A stretch of 64,000 nucleotides of DNA from an uncultured Treponema sp. (GCA_947165895.1 CAMVCB010000006.1:1-64000), one strand, 5' to 3'; positions 16,747 through 26,367 are shown, numbered from the stretch's first letter. Notes: generated from the letters alone by a model not told the origin. Made by a program: numbers and translations.

Positions 16747-18423
16747 CTAATACTTGAAAGCGCTTCCTCCAATAAATTCCCTTATGATTGAACGCGGCGG
16801 TACGGCGTCGGGAGAGATTGTTGCAAAGTTTTCAAGGAAGCTTAAAAGACGTCGGGCTTCGGCAAATTCCGGCATAGTTGGATTTACGCGGCGGAGAAGA
16901 GGGGCGGCAAATACGCGCAGAACAGAAAGCTCATAGTCAAGCGCTGTATTCAATACGGCATCGGCATTGTTCTGGAAAGGGAAGATATGAAGCTCTTCTC
17001 CCTTGCGAACGCTTGGCCACATCTGTATTGTGCCTTCAGCCGGTTTTCCACGGAAGTTGTTGTCTCGTACAATTCGGCGGATAAGGCGGTTATCGCTTGT
17101 TGAAACTCTGTTATGGTCGTTAAGATTAAGCTGGGTCAATGCAGAAAGATAAATCTTGAATTTGTATTCTGCCGGAACTTTTGGGGTAAGCTTGTCGTTC
17201 AAACCATGAATTCCTTCCATAATAAGAATTTCATTTTTACCCAGAGTCATTGTGTTGCCTTCTTCAAAGTAGCTGATTCCGGTGTGGAAATCGTAGCTTG
17301 GAAGGTTGATTTCTTTTCCTTCAAATAAATCCATAAGATTCTGGTTCAAAAGTTCGATGTTCAGGGCTTCAAGACATTCAAAATCCGGCTGACCGTTTTC
17401 ATCAAGCGGAGTTTTATCTTTTCCCGCATAGTAGCAGTCAAGACTGATTACTTTTGGTGTATAGCCAAGTGCCTGAAGTTCCAGAGCCAGTTTTTTTGCC
17501 GAAGTGGTTTTACCAGAAGATGAAGGGCCCGCAATCAAAACTACGCGGACAGTTTTCCGTTCTACAATCTGGCTTGCAATTTTAGAGAAGTTTTTCTGCT
17601 GGAAAATCTCTGTAATGTCAATAAAGTCATTGATTTTACGGTTTGCAATCAACTGATTTAAAGAGGCTGCCGAAGTAACATTCATGCGGCGTCCCCAGTT
17701 TTTGTACTTCTGATAAACTTCAAAGAGTTTTGGTTCATCCTTAAATTCAGGAAGTACAGCCGGATTTGTATGTTTCGGGAAGCGCAGCAAAAATCCTGTT
17801 CCGTATTTTTTCAGTTCAAAGTTTTTCAATATTCCAGTGTGCTGAACCATAGGACCAAAATACATATCAGAAAAATCTCCGATAGTATTGATTTTTACAG
17901 AAGGAAGTCCCAGAAATTCCAGCTGTTTACGTGTTTCAACAAGACCAAGCTTATCAAAAAGTGCTGTTGCCTCTTCGTAAGCAATGCGGCAGGTTTTTAT
18001 TTCCAGATCCAGATCAACAATTTTACGCATTTCAGCCTGTATTGCATCAATTACTTCCTGACTATCTTCCTTTCCGTCATCAAGATTGTAATAATAGCCG
18101 TAACCAAGACTGTGACCTACAAGAAGTCTTGTTTCCGGATATAGTCTGTGGGCTGCGGCGGCGAGCAAAAGACAGAGGGAGCGTCTGTAAATTGCTGAGC
18201 CCTCTTTTGTCGTAAGCATAATCGGTTCAATTTTTGCAGTATATTGAATACGTTTCTCCAGAGAGCAGATTTCATTATTGATTTTTACGCCAACAATATT
18301 ATCAGTGTCTTCCGGTGAAAGCTTAAAATTTCCTAAAATTCTATAAACCAAGGTTCCTGCTTCAACAGTCGTTTGTGAGATTTCTTTTGAATCTTTGATA
18401 AAAGTCACTTTAATTTGAGCCAT
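16747..18423 (-). CDS. TGS-domain nucleoside (uridine-type) kinase
   Basis: A 558-residue protein with an N-terminal TGS/threonyl-tRNA-synthetase-like part (about 1-250, including LVGHSLGYGYYYNLDDG) fused to a phosphoribulokinase/uridine kinase domain (about 285-540). The P-loop is LIAGPSSSGKTTSAKKL near residue 295, followed by SLDCYYAGKDKTPLDE and ILIMEGIHGLND. It probably phosphorylates a nucleoside in salvage; the exact substrate cannot be read. A GAGGTG ribosome-binding site precedes the ATG and a TATACT box lies about 15 bases further up. It is convergent with fliJ. Confidence 0.85.
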   Translation of the reverse strand: MAQIKVTFIKDSKEISQTTVEAGTLVYRILGNFKLSPEDTDNIVGVKINNEICSLEKRIQYTAKIEPIMLTTKEGSAIYRRSLCLLLAAAAHRLYPETRLLVGHSLGYGYYYNLDDGKEDSQEVIDAIQAEMRKIVDLDLEIKTCRIAYEEATALFDKLGLVETRKQLEFLGLPSVKINTIGDFSDMYFGPMVQHTGILKNFELKKYGTGFLLRFPKHTNPAVLPEFKDEPKLFEVYQKYKNWGRRMNVTSAASLNQLIANRKINDFIDITEIFQQKNFSKIASQIVERKTVRVVLIAGPSSSGKTTSAKKLALELQALGYTPKVISLDCYYAGKDKTPLDENGQPDFECLEALNIELLNQNLMDLFEGKEINLPSYDFHTGISYFEEGNTMTLGKNEILIMEGIHGLNDKLTPKVPAEYKFKIYLSALTQLNLNDHNRVSTSDNRLIRRIVRDNNFRGKPAEGTIQMWPSVRKGEELHIFPFQNNADAVLNTALDYELSVLRVFAAPLLRRVNPTMPEFAEARRLLSFLENFATISPDAVPPRSIIREFIGGSAFKY

Positions 18424-18480
18424 AATTCACCTCTCGAGTATAATGTATTAGATAATTATAAAACGGTTTTTTATATTTGT

Positions 18481-18532
18481 AAAAAAAAATCCGGCAGCCC
18501 CTGGGAGTGGACAAAACCCGGGAGCCGCCGGA
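18481..18532 (-). terminator. Intrinsic terminator of the SpoIIE-type phosphatase gene
   Basis: On the minus strand a 16-base GC-rich stem (TCCGGC...CCCGGG paired with CCTGGG...GCCGGA, two mismatches) is followed by nine T bases. It lies 24 bases after the stop codon of the phosphatase gene and separates it from the nucleoside kinase promoter. Confidence 0.85.
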
Positions 18533-18556
18533 AAGTTGTGGAGTAATTATGGACAA

Positions 18557-20575
18557 TTATTTTTTCTGGATAACGATTATTGTAAGGTCATCCTTTACTT
18601 CTGCGCCTTCCACGTATTCATGGAATTCGCCTAAAACCTGATTAAGTTTTTCCTGAGCAGTTTTTCCTGTGGCGTGCTCAAAAGCCTGTCTGATGCGGTC
18701 GCTTCCAAATTCAATGCCATTGCTGTCCTTAGTTTCATAAAGACAGTCTGTGTAAATAAGAATTGCATCTCCAGGACTCATTTTGAATTTAATTCCAGTG
18801 TATTCAACCGGAAGATTTTTAATTCCGACAAGACCGCCAGAGGCTTCTTTACCTGCAATGGCTGCCATGCTGGCTTTTCCGTTTGAGTTACGGTAGAACA
18901 TTGCAGGATGACCGCCGTTTACATAGTAAACATGCTCGTTTTCAAAGCGCAGCAGAATACCTGTAAGATAGTTTTCTACATCACCCTTGTCTTCTGCAAT
19001 CTTATTACTGATAATGCTCATGACACTTGCAAGGGGTTTATTCATGTTATCGACGAATTCCTTTGAAATAATCGATTTTGCAAGCATTGTAACAAGACCT
19101 GCGGCAATTCCGTGGCCAGAAACATCAAAAAGTGCAGCACCGGCCAGACGGTTGCCTGCTTTATAAAAGTCAAAAAGATCACCCGAAACGCCGGCTTTAG
19201 GATTGAAGGAGAAGGCAAGGTCGTAGTCGGCTGTAATAGGGGCAACGCGTGGATAAAAACTCTGCTGGACATAAACGGCAAGCTTCATGTCTTCTGCGGC
19301 CTGTTTATTTGCAGATTCAAGCTGGGCATTTGCTTCGGAAAGCTCGCGGGTTCTGTCATTAACCTTTTTTTCCAGGTTTGCATTCAGGTCTTCCGCTTCA
19401 TTGCGGGCTTGTGTAAATTTACTTGCAAGAATAAAAAGCAGCATGATGATTACAAGCATCCAGCCGTACATGGAAATGTAAGGAAGGGCATACCAGTGAA
19501 GGATGTTGTGAAGCAGGTCCATGAAAATTGCAAGAATAAATGGAGAAAAACCAATCAGCAGAGGGCGAACATCCCTTTTATTTTTAAGATAGGCTTTTAC
19601 CATAATGATTGCAATATAAACAAGATGAGGCAGGAGTAGCAGCTGACAGATTTCCCACATTCTTCTCAATACAGGATAGCTTGGTGCAACAAGTATAATT
19701 ATAACCGGAATGATGACAAGAATTCTTCTTCCGATTTTTACATATCTTATTTCTTTACGTTTAAGGAATACGCTGACAAAGGAGCCTACAAAATAGATGA
19801 GCAGGAAGGGCAGCGAATAAGAAAAAAGCTTCTGGAATGTAAGAAAGTTTAAGCCTTTAAATGGAATGTAAGGCAGATCATCAATATAGAAAACCGAAAG
19901 GTAGAGGGCTGTAACAATATTGATGAAGGCAAAGAGGATGTTTTCCCTGTCTTCTCGTCGCTTAACATAAATAAGGATATGATATGCGGCAATTACTAGA
20001 AGGGCAAAGGCGCAGAGGGCATAGATTGTTCCGTTCCAGAAGCGCTCGCGTTTATATTTTAGTTCGGTTTCGTGTGAAATTCCTATAAATGGAAAAGGAT
20101 TTGCAACTACAGAGCCTTCTCCGTTAAGCCAGATTTTAATTCTGAGGACATTAATATCCCCCTGATTTACAAGTCCTGACGGAATATTGTAAAGACGGAC
20201 CTTATTCCAGGAGCTCCATTCTTCAGGAGGAAAATAACCGCCGCTTCCAATCATACTTCCGTTAAAATATGTCTGGTCTGCCATGGAAATTCTTCCAAGA
20301 TATATAGAAAGATCTTTACCAGAAAGATTTGACGGAATAATAAACTTTTTTTCAAGCCAGATATATCCGATTCCAGTTTCAAGAAGCGGAGGCAGGTTTG
20401 TAAGGTTTTCCATTGGGAGCGTTTTCCAGCCGGATTTTCCGCTTTCATCAAGTGTGTAGCTCCAGTTTTCAGAAAGATAGAGTCTTGATTCTTTTTGATT
20501 TTTTTTACAGCCAGAACAAATAAGGGGGAAGAAACAGAGCAGCAATATTGTAAAAAAAGTCTTGCTTTTGTTCAT
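18557..20575 (-). CDS. Membrane-bound PP2C (SpoIIE/RsbU) phosphatase with 7TM sensor
   Basis: A 672-residue signalling protein. The N-terminus is a lipoprotein-like signal (LLLCFFPLICSGCKK). It is followed by a galactose-binding-like extracytoplasmic domain (about 35-185) with WLEKKFIIP and RIKIWLNGEG. Seven membrane helices span about 188-395 and a coiled coil about 400-440. A SpoIIE-type phosphatase domain starts near AVYVQQSFYPR and contains SGDLFDFYK, ALFDVSGHGIAAGL, YVNGGHPAMFY and DDLTIIVI. This matches 7TMR-DISM/PP2C partner-switching regulators. The target anti-sigma antagonist is not encoded here. A 15-base palindrome lies upstream. Confidence 0.87.
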   Translation of the reverse strand: MNKSKTFFTILLLCFFPLICSGCKKNQKESRLYLSENWSYTLDESGKSGWKTLPMENLTNLPPLLETGIGYIWLEKKFIIPSNLSGKDLSIYLGRISMADQTYFNGSMIGSGGYFPPEEWSSWNKVRLYNIPSGLVNQGDINVLRIKIWLNGEGSVVANPFPFIGISHETELKYKRERFWNGTIYALCAFALLVIAAYHILIYVKRREDRENILFAFINIVTALYLSVFYIDDLPYIPFKGLNFLTFQKLFSYSLPFLLIYFVGSFVSVFLKRKEIRYVKIGRRILVIIPVIIILVAPSYPVLRRMWEICQLLLLPHLVYIAIIMVKAYLKNKRDVRPLLIGFSPFILAIFMDLLHNILHWYALPYISMYGWMLVIIMLLFILASKFTQARNEAEDLNANLEKKVNDRTRELSEANAQLESANKQAAEDMKLAVYVQQSFYPRVAPITADYDLAFSFNPKAGVSGDLFDFYKAGNRLAGAALFDVSGHGIAAGLVTMLAKSIISKEFVDNMNKPLASVMSIISNKIAEDKGDVENYLTGILLRFENEHVYYVNGGHPAMFYRNSNGKASMAAIAGKEASGGLVGIKNLPVEYTGIKFKMSPGDAILIYTDCLYETKDSNGIEFGSDRIRQAFEHATGKTAQEKLNQVLGEFHEYVEGAEVKDDLTIIVIQKK

Positions 20576-20617
20576 AGTTAACCTCTGGTTGATTTATGAT
20601 ATATAATCTATTAATAC

Positions 20618-20632
20618 GATAGTAATACTATC
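20618..20632. promoter_or_regulatory. Palindromic candidate operator upstream of the phosphatase gene
   Basis: GATAGTA-A-TACTATC is a perfect 7-1-7 palindrome, 43 bases upstream of the phosphatase start. It lies about where a -35 element would be for the TATATA-type boxes nearer the gene. It is also about 150 bases upstream of yebC on the other strand. Confidence 0.45.
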
Positions 20633-20779
20633 ATCAATTTTTTACTTTACTATAGATTGCTGACAGTGTCAATTTATTTTTAGTTGGATGATGAATAGTA
20701 CAGTAACTTGTAACATTTTCTTAAATATGATAAATTAAACTATTAATTCTGTAATCTAATTTTATATAAGGAGTTCCCC

Positions 20780-21523
20780 ATGTCAGGACACAGTAAATGG
20801 GCGACAATCAAACACGCTAAAGGAATCGCCGACGCAAAGCGCGGTAAGATTTTTACAAAATTCATTAAGGAAATTTCTATTGCTGCACGTATGGGTGGTG
20901 GAGATCCTAACTCTAACCCACGTCTCCGTACAATCATCATTAAGGCTCGCGCTGCTAACATGCCTAAAGACAACATCGAGCGCGCAATCAAAAAAGGTAC
21001 TGGTGAAGACGGTGCAACATCTTACGAAGAACTTGTATATGAAGGATATGCTCCAGGCGGAGTTGCTGTAATGGTTGAAGTTCTTACAGATAACAAGAAC
21101 CGTGCAGCTGCTGATATCCGTAATATCTTTACAAAGAACGGCGGAAACCTTGGTACAACTGGTTCTGTTTCTCGTATGTTCCAGCGCAAGGGTACAATTG
21201 AATACGATGCAGAAAAAGTTTCTGAAGACGAAGTAATGGAAGTTGCTCTGGAAGCTGGTGCTGATGATATCGTAAACGAAGATGGAGTTATCACTGTAAC
21301 AACTTCTCCTGATGCATTCGCTGCTGTTGCTGATGCATTGAACGAAAAAGGCTTTGAATCACTTTCTGCTGATGTTGGTCTTGTTCCAGATGCTTACCAG
21401 CCTGTTGATAAAGATACAGCTGCAAAAGTTCAGAAGATGATTGATAAACTTGAAGACAATGATGATGTTCAGAACGTTTATCATACAGCTGAATTCCCAG
21501 ATGACTTCGAGCCAGAGGAATAA
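20780..21523 (+). CDS. yebC: YebC/PmpR-family translation or transcription regulator
   Basis: A 247-residue protein of the YebC family, recognised from MSGHSKWATIKHAKG, GGGDPNSNPRLR and the acidic C-terminal half ending DVQNVYHTAEFPDDFE. Members act as DNA-binding regulators or, as shown more recently, assist ribosomes at difficult sequences; which applies here is unknown. An AAGGAG ribosome-binding site precedes the ATG. It sits directly before ruvC, a widespread arrangement. Confidence 0.95.
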   Translation: MSGHSKWATIKHAKGIADAKRGKIFTKFIKEISIAARMGGGDPNSNPRLRTIIIKARAANMPKDNIERAIKKGTGEDGATSYEELVYEGYAPGGVAVMVEVLTDNKNRAAADIRNIFTKNGGNLGTTGSVSRMFQRKGTIEYDAEKVSEDEVMEVALEAGADDIVNEDGVITVTTSPDAFAAVADALNEKGFESLSADVGLVPDAYQPVDKDTAAKVQKMIDKLEDNDDVQNVYHTAEFPDDFEPEE

Positions 21524-21544
21524 TCTTCCGCTTTGAATCGTAAG

Positions 21545-21576
21545 AAGTCCGCTTTTTCAGGCGGACTTTTTTTTTA
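21545..21576 (+). terminator. Intrinsic terminator after yebC
   Basis: AAGTCCGC (21545-21552) pairs with GCGGACTT (21561-21568) and is followed by a run of T bases. It separates yebC from ruvC. Confidence 0.9.
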
Positions 21577-21601
21577 TGGCTGAGAAAAGTTTTTGACACG
21601 G

Positions 21602-22150
21602 ATGATTAATAAGGATGGGGATTTTGAAGCCCTGCCGGGAACGGTAAAACAAGCAGAGTTTTCTCACAAAAAAATAAAGCGGGTGCTGGGAATTGACCCG
21701 GGACTGGCTAATACGGGCTTTGGCATCGTGGATTTTTGTGACGGGAAATACCGCATGGTAAGCTATGGCTGTATTACTACAAAGTCTGACCAGCCCCACG
21801 GAGAGCGGCTTCTTTCTATATATAACCGTCTCTGCGCTGTAATCGATGAGTTTAAGCCTGATGAAGCGGGTATGGAAACCCTCTTTTTTGCAAAAAACGT
21901 AACATCTGCCATGGGGGTTGCAGAAGCCCGGGGTGTAGTGACGCTTTGTCTTTCCCAGCACTGTATCAAACTTGGAGAATATCAGCCTAATCAGATTAAA
22001 CAGGCGGTAACTGGAACTACAAAGGCCGATAAGGAGCTTGTAGAACGCTACGTAAAAATACTTTTGGGTCTTAAAACTGAGCCCAAACCAGACCATGCCG
22101 CCGACGCCCTTGCAGGGGCGATAACGCATTTACATAATACTTGCCTTTAA
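21602..22150 (+). CDS. ruvC: Holliday junction resolvase RuvC (start uncertain)
   Basis: Endonuclease that cuts Holliday junctions bound by RuvAB. The acidic active-site motifs are visible: VLGIDPGLANTG, GMETLFFAKN and the C-terminal KPDHAADALAGA. Most RuvC proteins begin only a few residues before LGIDPG. Here about 27 extra residues precede it if the ATG at 21602 is used, while a GTG at 21683 would give the standard length. Neither has a good ribosome-binding site. The 5' end overlaps a degraded half of a CACGGAT repeat (21594-21620), so the extension may be translated repeat DNA. Confidence 0.9.
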   Translation: MINKDGDFEALPGTVKQAEFSHKKIKRVLGIDPGLANTGFGIVDFCDGKYRMVSYGCITTKSDQPHGERLLSIYNRLCAVIDEFKPDEAGMETLFFAKNVTSAMGVAEARGVVTLCLSQHCIKLGEYQPNQIKQAVTGTTKADKELVERYVKILLGLKTEPKPDHAADALAGAITHLHNTCL

Positions 22151-22151
22151 T

Positions 22152-22230
22152 AAAAGCCGCAGATAAACACAGATAGACACAGATAAAGCAAATCTGTGTG
22201 AATCTGTGTCCAATCTGTGGCTTTTTTTTT
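22152..22230 (+). terminator. CACAGAT decamer hairpin acting as terminator (copy 3)
   Basis: AAAAGCCGCAGAT with further CACAGAT units pairs with ATCTGTG units ending ATCTGTGGCTTTT, followed by a run of T. Unlike copies 1, 2, 4 and 5, the base of this stem is A-rich on the left and T-rich on the right, so it fits an intrinsic terminator between ruvC and ruvA. Confidence 0.8.
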
Positions 22231-22240
22231 CTATCGTATG

Positions 22241-22246
22241 TAAAAT
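22241..22246 (+). promoter_or_regulatory. -10 box of leaderless ruvA
   Basis: TAAAAT ends 6 bases before the ruvA ATG. No Shine-Dalgarno is seen; the upstream terminator repeat leaves no room for a normal leader. Confidence 0.5.
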
Positions 22247-22252
22247 GATTTT

Positions 22253-22870
22253 ATGTTTAATTCAATTACCGGAATCATTACGGGAAAATTTCCTAAACAG
22301 CTTTTTTTGGATAATAATGGAATAGAATGGGATATCTGTGTTCCTGATTCAAATCTTGAGCTTTTGCCTCCTGTTGGAAACGAAGCAAAGGTTTATACCT
22401 GGCTGCAGCATACCGACCAGCTTATGAGTCTTTACGGCTTTGCCAGCAGCGAGGAGCGTTCTGTATTTTTAGATCTTCTGAAGGTTGACGGGGTAGGCCC
22501 AAAAGGCGCCGTAAAAATAATGAGTTCAGTTTCCAGCGGACGATTGAATGACGTACTGGAACGCGGCGATGTTGAAATGCTTGAAAAAATTCCAGGGGTT
22601 GGTAAAAAAACTGCCGGAAAGATGATGCTTACTTTGAAGGGAAAGCTAAAGATTTCTGAAAGCAGCCTTTCTTCCCCACGCAGGGCTGATGCTTCACCTT
22701 TTGCAGATGTAATTGCTTCCCTTGCCAGCATGGGGTATGACAGACGGCTTGTTGAACAGAAAATTCTTGAACTTTCGGAAGTTCTTGCTGCTGATTCCTC
22801 TTTTTCTGCAAAAACTCAAAAGGAAAAGGAAGATTTTATATTCCGCAAGGCAATTATAGAGCTTTCGTAA
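22253..22870 (+). CDS. ruvA: Holliday junction branch migration protein RuvA
   Basis: A 205-residue junction-binding protein of the RuvABC complex. The N-terminal OB fold begins MFNSITGIITGKFPKQ. Two helix-hairpin-helix motifs follow (LLKVDGVGPKGAVKIM and LEKIPGVGKKTAGKMM), and a C-terminal domain (about 150-205) that contacts RuvB. The order ruvC-ruvA is standard. The next gene is a chemoreceptor instead of ruvB. Confidence 0.95.
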   Translation: MFNSITGIITGKFPKQLFLDNNGIEWDICVPDSNLELLPPVGNEAKVYTWLQHTDQLMSLYGFASSEERSVFLDLLKVDGVGPKGAVKIMSSVSSGRLNDVLERGDVEMLEKIPGVGKKTAGKMMLTLKGKLKISESSLSSPRRADASPFADVIASLASMGYDRRLVEQKILELSEVLAADSSFSAKTQKEKEDFIFRKAIIELS

Positions 22871-22899
22871 TTCATATATAATTATATTTTATTTTCTTT

Positions 22900-22928
22900 T
22901 TGCATTCTTAAATTTCTGGGTGTATAAT
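22900..22928 (+). promoter_or_regulatory. Sigma70-type promoter of the chemoreceptor gene
   Basis: TTGCAT (22900-22905), a 17-base spacer and TATAAT (22923-22928). A 35-base leader with AAGGAG follows, so this gene is conventionally translated. Confidence 0.7.
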
Positions 22929-22969
22929 TTAAGGGACTTCAAGTTTGTTTTTGCAAGGAGAAAGAAAAT

Positions 22970-25036
22970 ATGAAATTTTTGAAAAGTTTAAAGCTGTCTT
23001 TTAAAATTGGTGTACTTATTGCGATTGCGATAATTCTTGCTTCTGCTTCTGTTGCCTTCTTTTCGACAAAAATTGTAGCTTCCAGAATTGCCGCAATGAC
23101 ACTGGAAAATCTTGAAACTACAGAGACGGGCGTTATGGAGACCTTACAGCAATGGTCGGAACAGCTGAAATATTCAACACTTGTTCTTGCTGATAAAACC
23201 AGACTTGCTGCAGCTCTTGATACAGGGGATGTTGCTACAGCTAATTCTCTTACAGTTGAAGAGAAATCCATGCTTGATATAGATTATCTTGTGACTGTCG
23301 ATACCTCAGGTCGTGTAATTGCCGGTAACGGTGGAATCGGAAAAAATGTTTCTAATGTTTATTCTGTTAAGACAGCTCTTCGGGGAACACCTGAGTTTTC
23401 TTATGAATCAACTGACTTTTATCCTTTTAGTTTAAGTTATGCTTATCCTGTAAAGAGAAACGGAAAAACTGTTGGTGCTGTACTTGGAACCTTCAGTATG
23501 AGTGACAGTGAATTTGTCGAAACCATTAAAAATACTTATAAACTTGAGTGTACAATGTTTGAAAAAAACATTCGTGCGGCTACAACTCTTGGAGCAAACC
23601 TTGTTGGAACAAAACTTGATAACGATGTCATCGTTCAGGAGGTTCTTAATGATGGCAAACGCTATGAAGGTATGAACACAATCAACGATCAGAAATATAT
23701 GTCTATTTACGCACCGATTACTGACAATAGCGGTGAAGCAAAGGGTATGCTCTTTGTTGCAAAATCAACCGCAGTCATCAATGAAACTATGAACAGTATT
23801 CTTATTATTATAGTTCCTGTTATAGCTGTCCTTGTTATTGTGCTTTGTGTTATTGCAGCCTTTATTCTTGGCAGTCTGCTCAAGCCTCTTAATGGAGTAA
23901 AGAATACCCTTAATGATATTTCAAGCGGTGATGCAGATCTTACAAAACGAATTGAGCTTAAATCTGAAGATGAAATCGGTGCTGTAGTAAACGGCTTTAA
24001 TGCTTTTGCCGGTAAGCTTCAGAATATCATTGGTGATGTAAAATCTTCTAAAGATGAGCTTATGGTTGCCGGAGAAAACCTTACAACTGCAACTCACGAT
24101 ACAGCAAGCTCTATTACAGAAATTGTTGCAAATATCGACAGTATGAAAAAGCAGATAGAAGGTCAGACTCAGAGCGTTAACCAGACTGCCGGTGCCGTTA
24201 CAGAGATTGCATCTAATATCGAATCTCTTGGACGCATGGTAGAAACCCAGTCAAGCGGTGTAACTCAGGCTTCTGCTGCCGTTGAGCAGATGATTGGAAA
24301 TATTTCTTCCGTCAATACATCAATGGATAAAATGGCTCATTCCTTCAACGATTTGCGTTCTAATTCTCAGGTCGGAATTGATAAGCAGAAGGCTGTTAAT
24401 GACAAGGTTGAACAGATTGAAAATCAGTCTCAGATGCTTCAGGAAGCAAACGTTGCAATTGCAAATATCGCCAGCCAGACAAACCTTCTGGCCATGAATG
24501 CCGCAATCGAAGCTGCTCATGCCGGTGAAGCAGGTAAGGGATTTGCAGTTGTTGCTGATGAAATCCGTAAGCTTTCTGAAACATCTTCTGCCCAGTCAAA
24601 GACAATTGGTGTTCAGCTCAGCAATATTAAGGAATCTATTAATGAAGTAGTTTCTGCTTCTTCAGAGGCAAGTATTGCATTTGAATCTGTATCTAAAAAG
24701 CTTGAAGAAACAGATGCTCTTGTAATGCAGATTAAGTCCGCAATGGAAGAGCAGAATGAAGGTTCAAAGCAGATTACAGAAGCCCTTCACAGTATGCAGG
24801 ACAGCACTCTTGAAGTAAAGAATGCTTCTGCCGAAATGGAAGAAGGTAATAAGATGATTCTCAAGGAAGTTCAGACCCTGCAGGATGCATCTATGAGCAT
24901 GACTCAGAGCATGGAAGAAATGAGCATTGGTGCCAAGAATATCAACGAAACCGGTGCCGCCTTGAGCGAAGTTTCAGACCAGATTAATCGCTCAATCGAC
25001 AAAATCGGCGTTCAGGTAGACCAGTTTAAGGTGTAG
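22970..25036 (+). CDS. Methyl-accepting chemotaxis protein
   Basis: A 688-residue chemoreceptor. Membrane helix 1 lies at about 14-35 and a Cache-like periplasmic sensor spans roughly 40-270. Helix 2 (about 275-303, [20 protein letters not shown]) is followed by HAMP and a long coiled coil. The signalling tip near residues 500-535 carries [20 protein letters not shown] and [14 protein letters not shown]. The C-terminus has no visible CheR-binding pentapeptide. It has its own promoter and ribosome-binding site. It interrupts the usual ruvA-ruvB order, and its ligand cannot be predicted. Confidence 0.93.
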   Translation: MKFLKSLKLSFKIGVLIAIAIILASASVAFFSTKIVASRIAAMTLENLETTETGVMETLQQWSEQLKYSTLVLADKTRLAAALDTGDVATANSLTVEEKSMLDIDYLVTVDTSGRVIAGNGGIGKNVSNVYSVKTALRGTPEFSYESTDFYPFSLSYAYPVKRNGKTVGAVLGTFSMSDSEFVETIKNTYKLECTMFEKNIRAATTLGANLVGTKLDNDVIVQEVLNDGKRYEGMNTINDQKYMSIYAPITDNSGEAKGMLFVAKSTAVINETMNSILIIIVPVIAVLVIVLCVIAAFILGSLLKPLNGVKNTLNDISSGDADLTKRIELKSEDEIGAVVNGFNAFAGKLQNIIGDVKSSKDELMVAGENLTTATHDTASSITEIVANIDSMKKQIEGQTQSVNQTAGAVTEIASNIESLGRMVETQSSGVTQASAAVEQMIGNISSVNTSMDKMAHSFNDLRSNSQVGIDKQKAVNDKVEQIENQSQMLQEANVAIANIASQTNLLAMNAAIEAAHAGEAGKGFAVVADEIRKLSETSSAQSKTIGVQLSNIKESINEVVSASSEASIAFESVSKKLEETDALVMQIKSAMEEQNEGSKQITEALHSMQDSTLEVKNASAEMEEGNKMILKEVQTLQDASMSMTQSMEEMSIGAKNINETGAALSEVSDQINRSIDKIGVQVDQFKV

Positions 25037-25060
25037 GTAGGTTATAGGTTATAGGTTACT
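25033..25060. repeat. Heptamer tandem repeat (GGTTATA type)
   Basis: GTAGGTA, GGTTATA, GGTTATA and GGTTACT follow each other with a 7-base period, starting at the chemoreceptor stop. There is no complementary second arm nearby, so it may be half of a heptamer-arm hairpin like the one at 37277-37405. Confidence 0.6.
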
Positions 25061-25183
25061 GTATTTCTGATGTAGGAATTCTAGAAAAACTTATAATTGT
25101 AGGAAAGAAATGCGGAGCAAGGTTCGTCTTTTGTGGAGCATTGAACCCGATGCGGTTGATAAAGGCTTTGATTTGCTTACAGA

Positions 25184-25212
25184 GCAAGCGAAGCTTGCGG
25201 CGAGGGTTCTCG
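25184..25212. repeat. Modular double-hairpin repeat upstream of ruvB
   Basis: GCAAGC-GAA-GCTTGC (25184-25198) is followed by GG and CGAG-GGTT-CTCG (25201-25212). The first hairpin has the same GAA triloop as the copies after queA and near 5S. Confidence 0.5.
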
Positions 25213-25287
25213 GCGGAACAAAAAGCGGTTCTTGCGGAAGCATTTCTTTTTTATTTTATATAGCATATATAAACATTATCTATAATC

Positions 25288-25296
25288 TGCTATACT
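25288..25296 (+). promoter_or_regulatory. Extended -10 promoter of leaderless ruvB
   Basis: TGC followed by TATACT (25291-25296) ends 6 bases before the ruvB ATG. No Shine-Dalgarno is present. Confidence 0.6.
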
Positions 25297-25302
25297 GAGT
25301 AT

Positions 25303-26361
25303 ATGACCGACGAAGATTTTGGCGCAATTGTAAGAGCCGACATTCAAAACCGTTTTGACGAACAGGATAACAAGCTGCGCCCGAAAATGCTTTCGGATTT
25401 TTTAGGACAGGAAAGCATAAAAAAGAATCTTTCAACATTTATAGAAGCTGCAAGACAGCGCCAGGAGCCTCTTGATCACCTTCTTTTAATCGGGCCTCCT
25501 GGACTTGGAAAAACTACTCTTGCCCAGATTACGGCAAACGAGCTTGGTGTTGATTTTAAAGTTACTTCGGCACCAGCCCTTGATAAGCCGAAAGATCTTG
25601 CCGGTATTTTAAGTACAATTACAGAGCGTACGGTATTTTTTATTGATGAAATTCACCGCTTAAAGCCCGCAATTGAAGAAATGCTTTATATCGCAATGGA
25701 AGATTTTGAACTGGACTGGATAATCGGACAGGGGGCAGCGGCTCGTACTGTCCGCATTCCCATTCCGCCTTTTACCCTGGTAGGGGCAACTACGAAGGCT
25801 GGAAGTGTAAGTTCTCCTCTTCGTTCCCGCTTTGGTTTTATTCCCCGCTTTGAATTTTACACACAGGAAGAGCTTTCTAAAATCATCATAAGAAGTGCCG
25901 GAATCTTAAACGTTCAGATAGATAGAGATGCTGCCCTTTTACTGGCCCAGTGCTGCCGGGGAACTCCGCGAGTTGCAAACAGGGTTCTCCGCCGCATGAG
26001 GGATTTTGCCCAGGTTCAGGGAAGCGGCTGCATTACTGTTCTGACTGTTGATGACGGTCTTAAAAAACTTGAAATTGACGAGCTGGGGCTTGAAAAGGCT
26101 GACCGCGATATTCTTAAGTCAATAATCGAAAACTTTGGAGGCGGGCCGGTTGGAGCTGAAACTCTTGCAATTTCAATCGGGGAAAGTATGGACACTCTGG
26201 AAGATTACTATGAGCCTTACCTGATTCAGTGCGGACTTTTACAGAGAACACCCCGGGGACGAATGGTAACTGCAAAGGCTTATTCTCATCTTGGTCTTAA
26301 GGCTGCTGGAGACAAGGTTTCTCAAAACGGTCAGCAGTCTTTATTTCTGCAAAGGTCGTAA
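25303..26361 (+). CDS. ruvB: Holliday junction DNA helicase RuvB
   Basis: A 352-residue AAA+ motor that drives branch migration with RuvA. The family N-terminus ([12 protein letters not shown]) is followed by Walker A GPPGLGKT at residues 64-71, Walker [11 protein letters not shown] and the C-terminal winged-helix segment [17 protein letters not shown]. Its length is normal. It starts directly behind an extended -10 box and is followed by queA. Confidence 0.97.
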   Translation: MTDEDFGAIVRADIQNRFDEQDNKLRPKMLSDFLGQESIKKNLSTFIEAARQRQEPLDHLLLIGPPGLGKTTLAQITANELGVDFKVTSAPALDKPKDLAGILSTITERTVFFIDEIHRLKPAIEEMLYIAMEDFELDWIIGQGAAARTVRIPIPPFTLVGATTKAGSVSSPLRSRFGFIPRFEFYTQEELSKIIIRSAGILNVQIDRDAALLLAQCCRGTPRVANRVLRRMRDFAQVQGSGCITVLTVDDGLKKLEIDELGLEKADRDILKSIIENFGGGPVGAETLAISIGESMDTLEDYYEPYLIQCGLLQRTPRGRMVTAKAYSHLGLKAAGDKVSQNGQQSLFLQRS

Positions 26362-26367
26362 CCGGTC

